A stretch of 64,000 nucleotides of DNA from Gnomoniopsis sp. IMI 355080 (Eukaryota > Ascomycota > Sordariomycetes > Diaporthales > Gnomoniaceae). The notes under the pieces were generated by a model, which was given only the letters and a program-made list of their open reading frames with translations, was not told where the DNA came from and ran no database searches. The DNA is taken from positions 1 to 64,000 of the forward strand of contig JAPEVC010000107.1 of assembly GCA_027946555.1 (NCBI GenBank). The letters are read 5' to 3'. Below, piece after piece: positions 29,489-40,660 of this stretch; the first letter of the stretch is position 1, and each line of letters opens with the position of its first letter. The position numbers were made by a program, and so were the translations under genes.

Positions 29489-30623
29489 GAGCCCACACGT
29501 CTTGCCCCGGCGAACAGTGCATCTAACGAGGACGTCGGCATGGACGAACTGCGTGCCGCTTCCCCTCCGAAGGCGGAGGTACTCTCTGGCTCGACTTTCA
29601 CTGAGAGATGCCACCCGACGAGCGACCGGCCTGTGTCGGCCTTTCGCACTCGTGAGCATTCGGTCGAACCTACCAACAATTCTGGGGATACCATACACAG
29701 AGTACATGGCTTCAGGCGACGTCTCCGTCGGTACTCTGAGTGAAAGATTGAATATACGGCTTGCATGGCATCGGAGCAAATGGTCAAGGTCTTTTCATTT
29801 GGTAAGCATCAATTTTGGCGTCGGAAGATACCCCTGAGTCTTTCTCAGTTTTTATTTGGCAGCTAGGCAAACAGCCATAGCATGAATGACAAAAGACCAC
29901 AAACACCTGCACTTGAAGTGTTTCCCGAGGTCAAATCCGGAATCTCGCTTTGCAAGGTCAACTGAGCTATGTTGCTGTGAAACTTGTACCCCTTCAACGG
30001 CAGTCATGACTTATGCAAGTTGCAATCACATACAACACGAAGTAGGTATTCGCTAGTGGTCACGGGCATCTGACTACTAATCTAATGCTTCGTGCTTGGG
30101 GGGAGTAGGGCCATCAACAGCTTGTAGATCGAAGAAAAGTATATAACCACAGAAGACGCTTTAGTTTAGTGGTTTATGAGTAGCAAAAACATTTTGAATT
30201 TCTGTCAGATCTGTCTTGTTTATCGAGCCCCAGATTTTCATATGCTCCTTTCTCAGGTACCAATAAGCTCTTGCAACGTACCAGCTTGTGTGGACTGTGG
30301 TAAAAGTACTGCCGTGAGCGTCAGGAGAGGGCGTAGTTCCTACGTACTGTGATTTCTCATACTGCTTGATCGACATACTGGGCAAAAGCTCCCTTGGAAA
30401 TTCAATATATCTCATGGGTCTATGATGCTGTGAACTCTCAACAACCTTCCGAGCAACGACAATCTCCGCTCATCTTTGTTGTCAAACAAACTCTTTACTT
30501 GTCAGTCCAAATTTCACCAGCCATCTTCATGAACAACTTAGTCACCTAAAGAACCCAACTTGGAAAGCTTGTCCCAACTCGCACAAATCTTTTGTTTTTC
30601 AAGAAAATTACTAGCATGTTCAA
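29489..30623. other. Intergenic region; no supported gene
   Basis: Only short frames are seen. The most protein-like is an 84-codon minus-strand frame at 30161-30415 (it includes SWYVARAYWYLRK), with no start-context support or relatives that I recognise. Confidence 0.4.
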
Positions 30624-31163
30624 ATGTATCGCAGTGACCCGCCTCTGGTACCGCGTCGACCCCGACCGCGGCACGCTGGGCGCTCGTGCTCACAACCATC
30701 GTGCAGATGCCTGCTGGTGCTGATCAATCTGGGCTCGTCGTCTGCGTTTTTGGCGTTTTTCTCGGTGGGCGTGATTTCGCTGGCCGTGTCGTATGGGATT
30801 CCGATTGCGATTTCGATGGTGAATGGGAGGAAGGATGTAAATTTGGCGAGGTGGATAATAGGGAGGAGGGTTGGGTGGTTGGTGGATGTGGTGGCGTTGG
30901 TCTGGATCGTATTTATGACGGTGCTGTTCTCGCTGCCGACTACGTTGCCGGCAACGGAGCTTATGATGAATTATGCAAGTGTGGTGATTTTGGCTGTTAT
31001 GCTTATTAGTGCAATTTGGTATGCGGTTTATTCTTGGAAGGGTAAGTTCGAACAAAATTCTCCTCGCTTGGGACTTGGGTTCCGTGTACAGCCCTGGAGG
31101 ACTAACATATGCGTCGGCAGTATACCAAGGCCAGAGTCGGACGGCCTGGTTGCCTCCACCTGA
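30624..31163 (+). pseudogene. 5'-truncated, frameshifted amino-acid/choline permease (APC family)
   Basis: The frame contains the C-terminal part of an APC-superfamily permease: INLGSSSAFLAFFSVGVISL, SYGIPIAISMVNGRKDVN, then two further hydrophobic segments ending ISAIWYAVYSWKG. This corresponds to about the last four membrane helices. The preceding segment (LTTIVQM) is in another frame, so at least one frameshift is present, and the roughly 350 upstream residues are absent. A GTAAGT donor at about 31042 and a CAG acceptor near 31120 still flank an intron, after which ESDGLVAST resembles the usual C-terminal tail. This is a non-functional remnant. Confidence 0.75.
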
Positions 31164-31642
31164 AACAAGTATATGGAAAGAACTGGGTTCGAAAAATATA
31201 CAAATAGCCGAGACAGAGTCAAAGAAGATAAGCACTCATATGCCCAGATGGCTACGAAATTTTAGTAGAAGGAGTCTCTTCCTCCTCCTTGTTCAAGTTA
31301 TCTATAGATCCTCCAAGTTTTTTTCTTTCTCAAAATTGCTTTCTAACAAATTCACGAGAACAAAATATAAAGGGTAATTTGTATACGTTTCTTGCAAAAA
31401 AGAACCATATAAATTTGTACCTTTATATACAGTTAGGTAACCCTAGCTATGCTTATTAGTACTAAGATTGTGTGCAGGTTTGGTTGTAAGCTTATACCTC
31501 CAGGGTAGCGAGCTTACATAAGGTGGATCATCTGGTAGCATCTATACCCATGCAATTGAACTGCTGCCCAGAATTATTCTCATCTACATACGTACACTTC
31601 AAGCACAAACGGCACGGATAGTTATCGTAAGGCACCATTAGC
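31164..31642. other. Intergenic region; no supported gene
   Basis: About 480 bp, AT-rich around 31290-31450, with no gene seen. It should contain the promoter of the gene starting at 31643. Confidence 0.4.
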
Positions 31643-33030
31643 ATGAGTGCCGACGATTTCCGCGACAGTGTCGAAAGTGGCGAGGTGCCAGTCGATAGCC
31701 ATGATCGACTATTGCGAATAGGATTCATTTACTTGGATGAAGTGTTGTGGGACGGCAGAGGCGTGTTCGATGCTATTGATCAACTCCATACACGCGGTTG
31801 GTCCTTTGGCCATGGAGACCTGAAATTTAACCGGTAAGGGTTTGGAGTTGAAGGAATTGTGGGTTTGTAAGGAGGAACGAGCTGATCTCAGGAATAAGCA
31901 CTCTGGATATATTCTATCTCGCTCAACTAGCAGCCGCCATGTACCGCTCCTCCGACCAGACCGAGGGCGAATTTGCGTCAGCAGACGACTTTGACGAGTT
32001 CTACAGCGCACATCACGAGCTACTCAGCGAAGGAGCGTGGCAAAATTACTACTCCTCTTCTCTCCTTGCACAGCCAACCTCGGCTCGTTTCTACCGCCTC
32101 CCCGACTTGCAAGATCTCCCGGACGCAAGCGACCCGCTCACACAGCCACGCCAGAAAGGAAATGTTGGGCACCTAACCAAGCTCCCGCGCTGGGCACACA
32201 ATGTCGTTCGCACCCGCCGGCGACAGCCGTCCCTCCCCGTGGAGACGCTCACCCAGATAGCCCTGGAGACTCTCCAGCAGACCATTGCACGGCTGCGGAA
32301 TGACCACCCGGATGTACAGCCGTACTCGGAAACGCAAGCCCGCTTCTGGCTCAAGTACATGAAGATAGACACTCCTCCTGGCGAAGTGTCAAAGGAGGAG
32401 GCGTGGAACCCCAACGACTTCAGCATCTCGGTCGCGCAGGGAGCCTTCGACATGTGGGCTTGGGAAGCGCACTACTCGCGGGAACGGTGGGAGGTGGTTA
32501 GTATCGACGCGCCGGCGCCTCTTGAGCCGGATTTGGACGGGACGCGCCCGAGCGAGGTGAGCTGGTGTGGGTGGCCGGATGGCGGGGTGGGCGTGCAGGC
32601 GCGGAGCAGGGGGTGGGAGCCGGAAGTCGGGAGTGAGGAGGAGGTTGCGTTCTTGGCAGCTGTTGCGGTGAAGGAAACGGAAGGCGTTGACATGAGAGAA
32701 TTGGACTATCAGAAATGGTCCCACGTTCTTTTGGGAGTGATGCGTGCGGCTTTTGAGGCCGGGAAGGGACAGCAGCAGGCGGAGGAGGAGGTTAAGCAGC
32801 GGATGGTTGCTGCGGGTTGGACTGACGAAACCAGGGCCAAGAAGTGGATTCAAGAGGCGATGGCGGTTACGAAACCATATGTGCGCAAGATGAATGTATG
32901 GCCTGCCTCTGATGGTGGTCGGCCTGAATTGCTGCGGCAGATTCTGGCCGAGAATGGGCAGCTCTTTGCGAGATGGAAGCTCTCAGACTCGTCCAAAGAG
33001 TTCAGCTTCGAGCTGGGACCGAGTAAGTAG
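31643..33030 (+). CDS. Uncharacterised conserved-looking fungal protein, 440 aa
   Basis: Two exons (31643-31833 and 31899-33030) are joined by a 65-bp intron with GTAAGG donor, CTGAT branch site and AAG acceptor. The junction restores the continuous frame FNRTLDIFYLAQLAAAMYR. The product has 440 residues, without signal peptide or membrane segments. The N-terminal half is helical with aromatic clusters (LLRIGFIYLDEVLW, GWSFGHGDLKFN). The middle has a basic patch (RTRRRQPSLP) and Trp-rich text (FDMWAWEAHYSRERWEVV). The C-terminal region is helical and Glu/Lys-rich. I do not recognise a domain and assign no function. Joining the small first exon is supported by frame, splice signals and hydrophobic pattern. 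Confidence 0.8.
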
Positions 33031-33175
33031 CCTGAGCCAGTCAGATGCTCTTGTGGCAGCGACATGACCAGAAGAACATGAATGATGCTCAAATTTTCTT
33101 TTAATTTATATGCTACAAAAGTGGATGATATCCAACATGAACATTAATAGCATGAATAACTACATGCACTTCAAG

Positions 33176-36100
33176 CTATGATGCCGGACAAGAACCGAAT
33201 GCCAATTGACATCCCGTCCCGCAATAAGCGATCGTGCTTCCACAATAACCCCACTCAGAGCAACAGTCGCCAAAAGCAGACCCAAGGCAAGTCGCGCCCT
33301 CGGGAGTACTGTTTGAGCTGCATGTCCCGTCCGTCGAAACTACCAGCCCCGACCCGGTACACGAGCCAAACGCTGGCTGGCAGCCTGTGCTGCAATGTGC
33401 CGCCGCCGTGTCGCCGCAGTAGCCATACTCTGAACAGCAGCCGCCAAACCCGGAGCCAGCGCAGGTGGTTCCTCCAAAGTCAGCACCACAGCGGCCGTCG
33501 GGTGAGGGATTCGATGAAGTTGAGGGAGCTGCAGAGCTCAAGGACGATGATGTAGTGCTGCTGGAAGTCACTGACACCGATGAGGAGGAGGACGCCAATG
33601 ACGAAGTTACCGCCATGGAAGCCAGGACAATCTCCGTCGTGTATATCGACTTGGTCACGGACTCAATAGTGGTTGTGAAAGTAACTGTGTTTCCAGAACT
33701 CCACGGCTCGGGCGAGTATGTCGGCTCTTGCGCGTACGTCGTACTTTGTGTCGTCGATGGACTGGGCAGGCTGGGTGTGTCACTGACGTACTGTCGGCGA
33801 CGCAGCTCCGGCACGTCCTCGTCCTCCACCATCTCTTCCGAAGTGGAACGTTTCTTCGCTGGGAGGAATGCAACGCCAATGTCGTAGCCCGTAAATTCAC
33901 ACGAGAGCTTGGGTCCTCCGGCAGACACGACGGCCCGCTCGACGCAGCCGTCTTTCATGAAGAAGGGCAGGTTGAAGTAGGCGCCCGCGTACTTGGAGGA
34001 GGTGCGCTCGCGCCAGTCCCAGCCGGTCAGAGCGCCGCAGCCCTTTTCTTCGGACTTAAGGCGCGAGCCGCCGTCGGTGCTCCAGCCGTCGATGTTGTAT
34101 ACTTCAAATGTGTACCAGCCAAACGCCGTGATCCTGCGAATAAAGTTATGTTAAAATTGCAGAGTGATCGGAGGGAAAGAGTCAGGTTGAGTTGACATAC
34201 CAGTAAGCACAGTCAGCCTTTGCGGTTGGTTCGACTACCACGGTCACCGTAGTAGTTGGCGTGTTCGTCTTCGTTGAAGTTGCGATTACAGTGATGGTCT
34301 CCGTCAGGCCGAATTGCTTGGCAGTGAAGGTTGAGCCGTCGTAGTCAGACGGGTTGGTTGGAGCGAACGCCAACGGAACCTGATCCCCGTCAATCATGGT
34401 CTGATCGGCTGCTTGTTCAGCAGACAACGCTGCCGCAATGTCTGGATCCATGGAGCATTCAGGACTCCCGGGCGTCGTGGTTGTCGCGGTATCTTGGCCG
34501 TTGCAAGCAGTACTCGTCACGCAGCTGGTCTGCTCTGAGAGTTAGCTCACTGTTCTCGCACCAAGGCATTACTCAACTGTTAGACTTACCTCCGTTGTAC
34601 GTGTCGACGACGCCAAGTACCAAGCACTGTAGCTGGTGACAAGATAGGTGCAAGCCGACGCGGTCACAGGCTCTTCGCAATCCTCGCTGCTGTCCCCGCC
34701 GTCGGTCCCCTGAGTGTTTCCGCAGCCACCCGGAAGCAGACAACCCACGCCGCCGCAAGACAACAGCGGACAGCTGGACACACAGCCCAAGACACCGCAG
34801 CCTCCGCCGCAGCCAAAGATCCCGCATCCACCGTCGCAGCTGAATAGTCCACAGCCGCCATCGCACCCGAAAATGCCACAGTCGCGGGTTCCGCAGCCGG
34901 ATCCAGTGCAATCTGTGGAAGAAGAGGTTGGTGTGGGCATGACAGCAACAGGAGGAATTGGGACAGTCGGGTCAGGGTAGTCTATCGAATAGGTCGGCTG
35001 AGGTTGAATGGTCACGGGGACTGAGGTTGGGAAGAATGTGACTGGGGGAACGATGAGTAGCGGTACATTTGTGTCAGAAGAAGTTGCTGGTGTTGGGCTG
35101 GTGACAGGAAAGGTGGCGTAGTTTGGAGGAAGAGTGTACACAAAAGACGATGGAATGATGCTCTGTACCGGGTTAATCTGGTAGTGCGCTGTATCCGTTG
35201 ATTGCAGCGTGAGAGGTTGCAGGCTGACGTCGGTCATGGTGAAGGACGGAACAGGAATCGTTGTTGTCACGACGTACACACCGCCGGCTCCAGAAGACAA
35301 GAGAGTTGTCGTCAGAGCTGGCCAGCTCGTGACGGTATGAGTGGCGCCAAGTGGGTATGGAGGGAAAACCACAACGCACGGAGGTTCGCAGCCTACTACT
35401 GGATCTTCAGATGTCCAGATACTAGGCGGGGGATACACAATGTTCGAAGAGGAGCCGTAATCAATGCTGTCGCCGCCGAAGCCTTGCAGATCGATTGCCC
35501 AGTCGATAATTCCTGCAAAATTTAGACTTTCGTAGAGGGCCTTCCGGTCTGATTTGAGGTCGTCGTCCATGTGAGCGACCCATTGTGTAGAATCGTATAC
35601 GGCAATGTTCGACTGGCTGTCTTCGTCAAAGTACGATGAGTACGACTCAATCGACTGCAGAGCTCCCGACGAAGTCATCCAGGTTCCAGTTCCCGCTAGG
35701 ATAGCATTAATCTCGGCGTTGGCAATGTAGCCTGCGGTCCCAGTGCATGGTCCGGGATAGGCTCCAGAGCCTCCGCCTGTGTAGGTGCACAGGGGACCAG
35801 TGCAGCCCGGTGTTGTCATTTGAAACGAGCGGCCATAGCTCGAGACGCCAACTGCGATCTTATTGGATGGCACACCAGCCTTGGTGATCATGGACAAAGC
35901 GAGGAGAGTCTCGGTGATGTTGGTGTGAGAGCGCAGGCAGTTGCCCTCTGGGCAGCCGTCGATTGCGTACTGGTCGGAGAAGTCCCACTGGCCGTGTAGA
36001 TCATATGTCATATATACGATGTAGTCGGCCAGCTCTGCCATTTCCTCGATATGGTAGCCCCTGAGGTACCAGAAAGAAGCAGGCGCGCAGAAGGAGATAG

Positions 36101-38391
36101 ACTTGTCGGACGGCATCGCGGCCCTAAGCTTGGTGAAGAAGGTAAGATAGTTGGCGGCATCCTCGGCCGTGCCAGCTGGAATATCGGGAATATCAGGGGC
36201 AGCGGGATCTAGGGACTCTTAGTTAGCCATGATTCGCTGTCGAAAGAACATTGTCCGACTTACATTCCCAGTCAATGTCAATGCCGTCCAGGTCATTATC
36301 TTGCACGAATGCGACGATGTTGGCCACAAAGGTGTCCTGGTTGGCAGGGTTGACGGCGTCCCGGAAAATGGAATACGTGGCTAGCTCGGTCGAGAAGGCC
36401 CAGCCGCCGAGAGAAAGAATTTTCTTGAAGCCAGACATTTGCTGGAACAACTCCCACTGCTCCTGGATCTGGCTGATGTCAATGGCATATGTCCCAGTGG
36501 TGACAATGCCAAATGATAAATGGATGTGCGTGTACGCAGTTACATCCATGGCGGTGATCTTCATGTTCAAGCAAGGCCGATCCAAATTGTAGGCTTCAAA
36601 ATAGCCTATGCTGATGGCTTCTGCCGGAGCTGATCCGACGACGATGTCTGTTCCACAATTGGAGATGCAGCCATTCTCGCCCTCCGCTGATGTTCCGGGC
36701 GCGCCAGTTTCTGACTTAGAAACGGTGCAGAAGTCCTTGTTGATACCACATTGGCCGTGCTTGTTCTGAAGGACAGAGAAAGGTCAGCTGCCGGAAAGGG
36801 GGAAGTAGCAAAGGATATGTCAACTTTAACACGTACACAGCAAGCATTCAGGCTGCAAGGATTTGAGGCTGGCTAGATCGACACCCGCTCCAGGCTGGGT
36901 GGTTCCGGGCGTCTGTGGACCGCACACCGCGTTGGCAATGGGAGCTGGCATCGGAGGCGCACCGGTACTGAGGCAGATGTACTGGTAAGCCTGCGCGTTC
37001 GAGCACCCCTGCCAGGCCCAAGTTTGGGTGTTGAAGCTCTCAATCTCATCATTGGTCAGACTGTTGGCTGCTCCCAGAGATGAGCAGCTTTCGCCAGGCA
37101 CGACGTAGTGTGAGAAACAGGTCCCATCTGGGTTGGGCTGCGGGCGGAAGTTGGGCAGATCTCCGGCTGAGCAACAGACGTGCTGTCCCACTTGCAGAGT
37201 CGAGCACAGCGTCGAGTCCGGGTTGTAAGTGGTAAAGTCATTGGCTGAAATACCACACTCGGCCGCCAACGTTGCGCCTGGTTGACTTGAATCAGCCTAA
37301 CTGTCTGTGCTATGATGGGTATTATCTTAGGGGAGGTACTCACAGCTATCCCCGGCCACGACCTGAACAGTTGAACATTCGGCTCGTCGTTGAAGCACGC
37401 TCGAACCACGAGACGTCGACGAGACGGTGTCAGCAGTGTTCTTGGCACGGGTACTGTTGTCAGAGCTAGCAGTGCTGCTGTTGGAAATACTTGGAACCGA
37501 CAACGTAATGTCTTGCCACTCCTCAGCTTTGTCGAACGAAGCGATACACTTGCCGGATGCCCAGGTGGACACGGCATCCTGTACGAACTTCAAATCTCGA
37601 TCTCCGCTCACAGCAATGCCAAAGCCGTATCTGGAGCTGCGGCCGTCCTTAGCACATAGTTGGACAACGACACTGTCAGAGAAACCAGTGGTCTTGATTT
37701 CAGTGATGAACTGACGCAGCACGGATGACGGAATATCGCGCACCCCGGATCCCGCGAACATCCCAAGAGCGACCGTATTGGAGTATGCGAAGGAGGTCAT
37801 GCTGGTGCTGTTCGACACCCGTTGAGACAAGTAGGAGGCGAGCTGTTCCGACGCGGCTTCAAGGTCCTTCAACTCTGCTGGGGTGTTTGATATGTTGAAA
37901 GCTAGCTGTAGTGATTCTTGGACTTTAGTCAAGCTGCATTTAGGCAGACAAGACGGACCTGGGCCTTGGATGGCGTCCTTGTCGGTGATGTTGCTTGCGC
38001 CCACTGCCAGGGTGGCGGTGCAGGCTCGGACAGTCTCGTCCTGGCGTAAGGATTTGGAGGGGTTGAAATCGAGGAGCATCGTCTCGTTACACATTGATAA
38101 TCGTCCAAGTCGAGAATACAGAGTCCAGTTGCCTGGATTCCAGCCGGACTCATTGCACCCGGCTGGACAGCGACTCAGAACCATATTGACGAGTTCTGGA
38201 GCGAGCGTGTTGTTGTTGATGGCTGCTGGAGCAGCCGAAGCCGAATTATTAGTTGATAGTGGATGTGCTGCCAAGTAAGAGGCCAGCTTCGCCGAACCAT
38301 TCTGAGTGGCTGCCGTTGCTGGATCTGGGTGGGACAACATGAGGATGATGGGCACCACCCAGGCCGTGATGGACGGCGGCAACAATCTCAT
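33176..38391 (-). CDS. Subgroup-C GH18 chitinase with LysM and chitin-binding domains, frameshifted
   Basis: Secreted chitinases of this type hydrolyse chitin in cell walls and resemble the alpha subunit of yeast killer toxin. Six exons: 37344-38391, 36837-37277, 36264-36765, 34590-36208, 34201-34529 and 33176-34133, about 1,631 codons. Order of parts: signal peptide; a Cys-containing N-terminal region; two LysM-like segments (CATLAAECGI, VVPGESCSSLGAA); a chitin-binding CBM18 (NKHGQCG); a GH18 domain with the complete catalytic motif DGIDIDWE; a Cys/Gly nonapeptide repeat tract; Ser/Thr linkers; and two C-terminal CBM18 modules. Exon 2 is one base too long for its frame. An extra A in the run at 36862-36864 moves the conserved LNACC stretch out of frame just before the CBM18. 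This is either a real inactivating mutation or an assembly error. The gene is divergent from the secreted-protein gene at 39114. Confidence 0.88.
34750..34880 (-). repeat. Cys-Gly nonapeptide tandem repeat in the chitinase
   Basis: About five 27-bp units encode a nine-residue repeat of the type C-G-[IL]-F-x-C-[DG]-G-G. Each unit contributes two cysteines at a fixed spacing of five; the last units are degenerate (CPLLSCGGV). Confidence 0.85.
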
Positions 38392-39113
38392 TGTTAGGTA
38401 AGGAACGTGAAGGACAGTGAAAGGGATACAACAATGGACTAGAAAGAACGTGATGATGAGAGAAACTCAAAACAGTAACGTGTATGATCGAGCCGTGATA
38501 GAATACTTATCTAAACTGTCTTCTCCGAGGTAGGCTAGTGAACTACTCCGGCGTAGTTCAACTGCTTCGTGATCTGCCCTCCCATCACCCTGCCCGCGGA
38601 CTACCGCGCTAGACGAGGGTTGATCATCAGCTACTAAGCCTTTTGCAATTATACTCCCCATCGAAAGTGACATGTTCTTTCCTTGCCTCCCCGGGCGTAA
38701 GTCTGCTTCAGGTGTGGGCAACACAGCGTGAGGTCTAGAAGTCTTGGCTGGCATCAATAAATTTGCGCGAACCGCAGTGTGCAACCCACTGTTGCTGACC
38801 GGTGCCTAGAGCTGACTAGTCCGCGACCAACTCTCAATATAAGCTGGTCGCCAAGCCCTCGCGTCGCACACTTAGACGCCCGCCTGCTTTTATTGCTAAC
38901 GTTTCCACCTTGGATACCACTGCACAATGACCGAGGCCTGTAGCCTGATCACGACCTCTTTTACTGCCAAAGTACCTTATTATCACTTGGGTCGAGATAT
39001 TTCCCTGGTATAGTCTTGCCTGTTTATTATTCTTTTCCATGCGCCATAGCAGTCGTTCTTTCATTGACCTTCAATCTCGCCATAGTCATTCGTTTCCAGC
39101 CAAAAACTCCACC
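38392..39113. promoter_or_regulatory. Divergent promoter of chitinase and secreted-protein gene
   Basis: This 722-bp gap lies between the two start codons and has no gene I can support. Shared regulation of the two secreted products is possible but inferred only from position. Confidence 0.5.
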
Positions 39114-39920
39114 ATGAAGTTTTGGACTGTTTTCACTCTTGCTGCAGCTGTTGTGGCCGTCCCATTCGAAGGTGGTTCTTTGCACAAGCGTGCCGGGGCA
39201 AGAAGCCATATCGGATATCGAATTGTCTCCAAGGTACTTGTAATCCCTTATCACAGATCAATCACTCCTTATAGGGGAGTGATTATCTTTGATATTGGAG
39301 TGCTAACATGTTGATGATAGGCCGAAGCTGATGCAATCAATGCCAATGATGGGAAGGCCGTGCAGTCGCTGGGCACTTCGGGTAGGCAGCTGGGAACTGG
39401 CACCTACATATCACCAGCATTCCAGGACTTTCCGGAATACGATCCATCCAAGGGAATTCCATGGGACTGTATTGTGACCATGGACGCGGATACCTGGAAC
39501 GGTCTCAATAAGGCATGGATACCAAAGTTCTATGAGTTCCCGGAGGACAAGGAGAAGAATCCGGACAAGTGCAAACCGCTCAACTTGTGGACACCCAGAT
39601 GGAGTGAGTGGCTCGTAATGCTCCTCAGTAAAATCTTCAATATTAACAGACAACCTAAAGAGGCCAACCGAAAGCGCTTTCTAACCAGCTTAGACTCTGC
39701 TTTCACAGAAGAGAATACGGTTCTGTTTTCTAAGGTTCTGGGTCACGAGGAAAAGAGTCAAGCATTGATCCCGCCGGCGATCGTTGATTCTGGAGTAGTC
39801 TACTTATCACAATGTGCCGAAAGAGAGACGGAATCAAACGAACAAATTGGCAGTATGGGTAACGTCGATTGGGATACTGAAAAGATGAAGGGTTGGAATC
39901 AAGGCTCAGATGCTGTGTAG
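39114..39920 (+). CDS. Secreted preproprotein with Kex2 site, unknown function
   Basis: Two exons (39114-39233 and 39321-39920) with GTACTT donor, CTAAC branch site and TAG acceptor give 239 residues. Residues 1-16 (MKFWTVFTLAAAVVAV) form a clear signal peptide. A Lys-Arg pair follows in SLHKRAGARS, a likely Kex2 cleavage site, so the mature protein would start near residue 27. The mature part opens with GYRIVSKAEADAIN, then QLGTGTYIS and an IPWDCIVTMDAD segment. It is soluble, with no membrane helix. It resembles small secreted proteins of unknown function that I recall from plant- and insect-associated fungi. A distant likeness to ADP-ribosyltransferase folds (YR near the start, then GTYIS) is possible but weak. 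It lies beside a chitinase and shares its promoter. Confidence 0.8.
39249..39294 (+). other. Stem-loop inside the intron of the secreted-protein gene
   Basis: AATCACTCC (39260-39268) and GGAGTGATT (39276-39284) form a perfect 9-bp stem with a 7-base loop. An outer TATC/GATA pairing (39249-39252 with 39291-39294) could extend it. It fills about half of the 87-nt intron. Confidence 0.6.
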
Positions 39921-40660
39921 ATATTACGAGCGGTCGTGGAAGCTAGTGAAAGGTTCTTTCGATTATTAATGAATTGATTTTCCTAAAGCCAGCCTTATAA
40001 ACAAGTTTATAGTTAGTCAGTTGCTAGGAGATATACACATTAATTAATGAAATACTTCATTATTACATTATATCAATATTGGATCATCCTAATAGCTACT
40101 ATGACAGTATCATATAGCTTTATTATTATATACCTAGATGTTAAGCTGCATTATTCCAATGTTACTTTATACTACCACTTCGATAAGTTGAACTAATTTA
40201 GGCGAGGGTGAAGTGAAAGTGAGTTTAGACTAAAGTCATTGTCCTCTAGTTAGCCTGGGGCTATTTGTTTAGTATGCAGATACCTAGGTATAGTATATGG
40301 AATCAAGTCGGGTTATAATCTATATAGTAGATGCAGAGGGTTTGTATTACTTTCTAAAGACCCATCGGGGTACTTTATTCTACTAAGAATTCAGCTCACT
40401 TTTGCATCACTGGTGCGGGCCCTTAAGTATAGTTTCTTATCTTCGATAATCACAGACAAAATCCCTGTAAAGCCCTAGATTGCAGCATGCTTGCTGCTGC
40501 AGCTCTTGATTAGGCTCAATGCGTATAATGGTTAAGGGTTATCTAATGCTGCAGATGCACTAATATAAAAGGTGAAAATCTGCACAGAGTCTGCAATGTT
40601 TGCTAGGTAAACATCAGCTTAAAATTAGCCGCTAAAGTGATGCTATTTAATGAGTACTAG
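39921..40660. other. AT-rich tract, probably decayed DNA
   Basis: The stretch is strongly AT-rich with many TA steps (for example around 40010-40180), unlike the GC-balanced genes on either side, and holds no open frame of note. In filamentous ascomycetes such islands are often repeat-induced point-mutated transposon remains. I cannot identify the source element. Confidence 0.5.
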
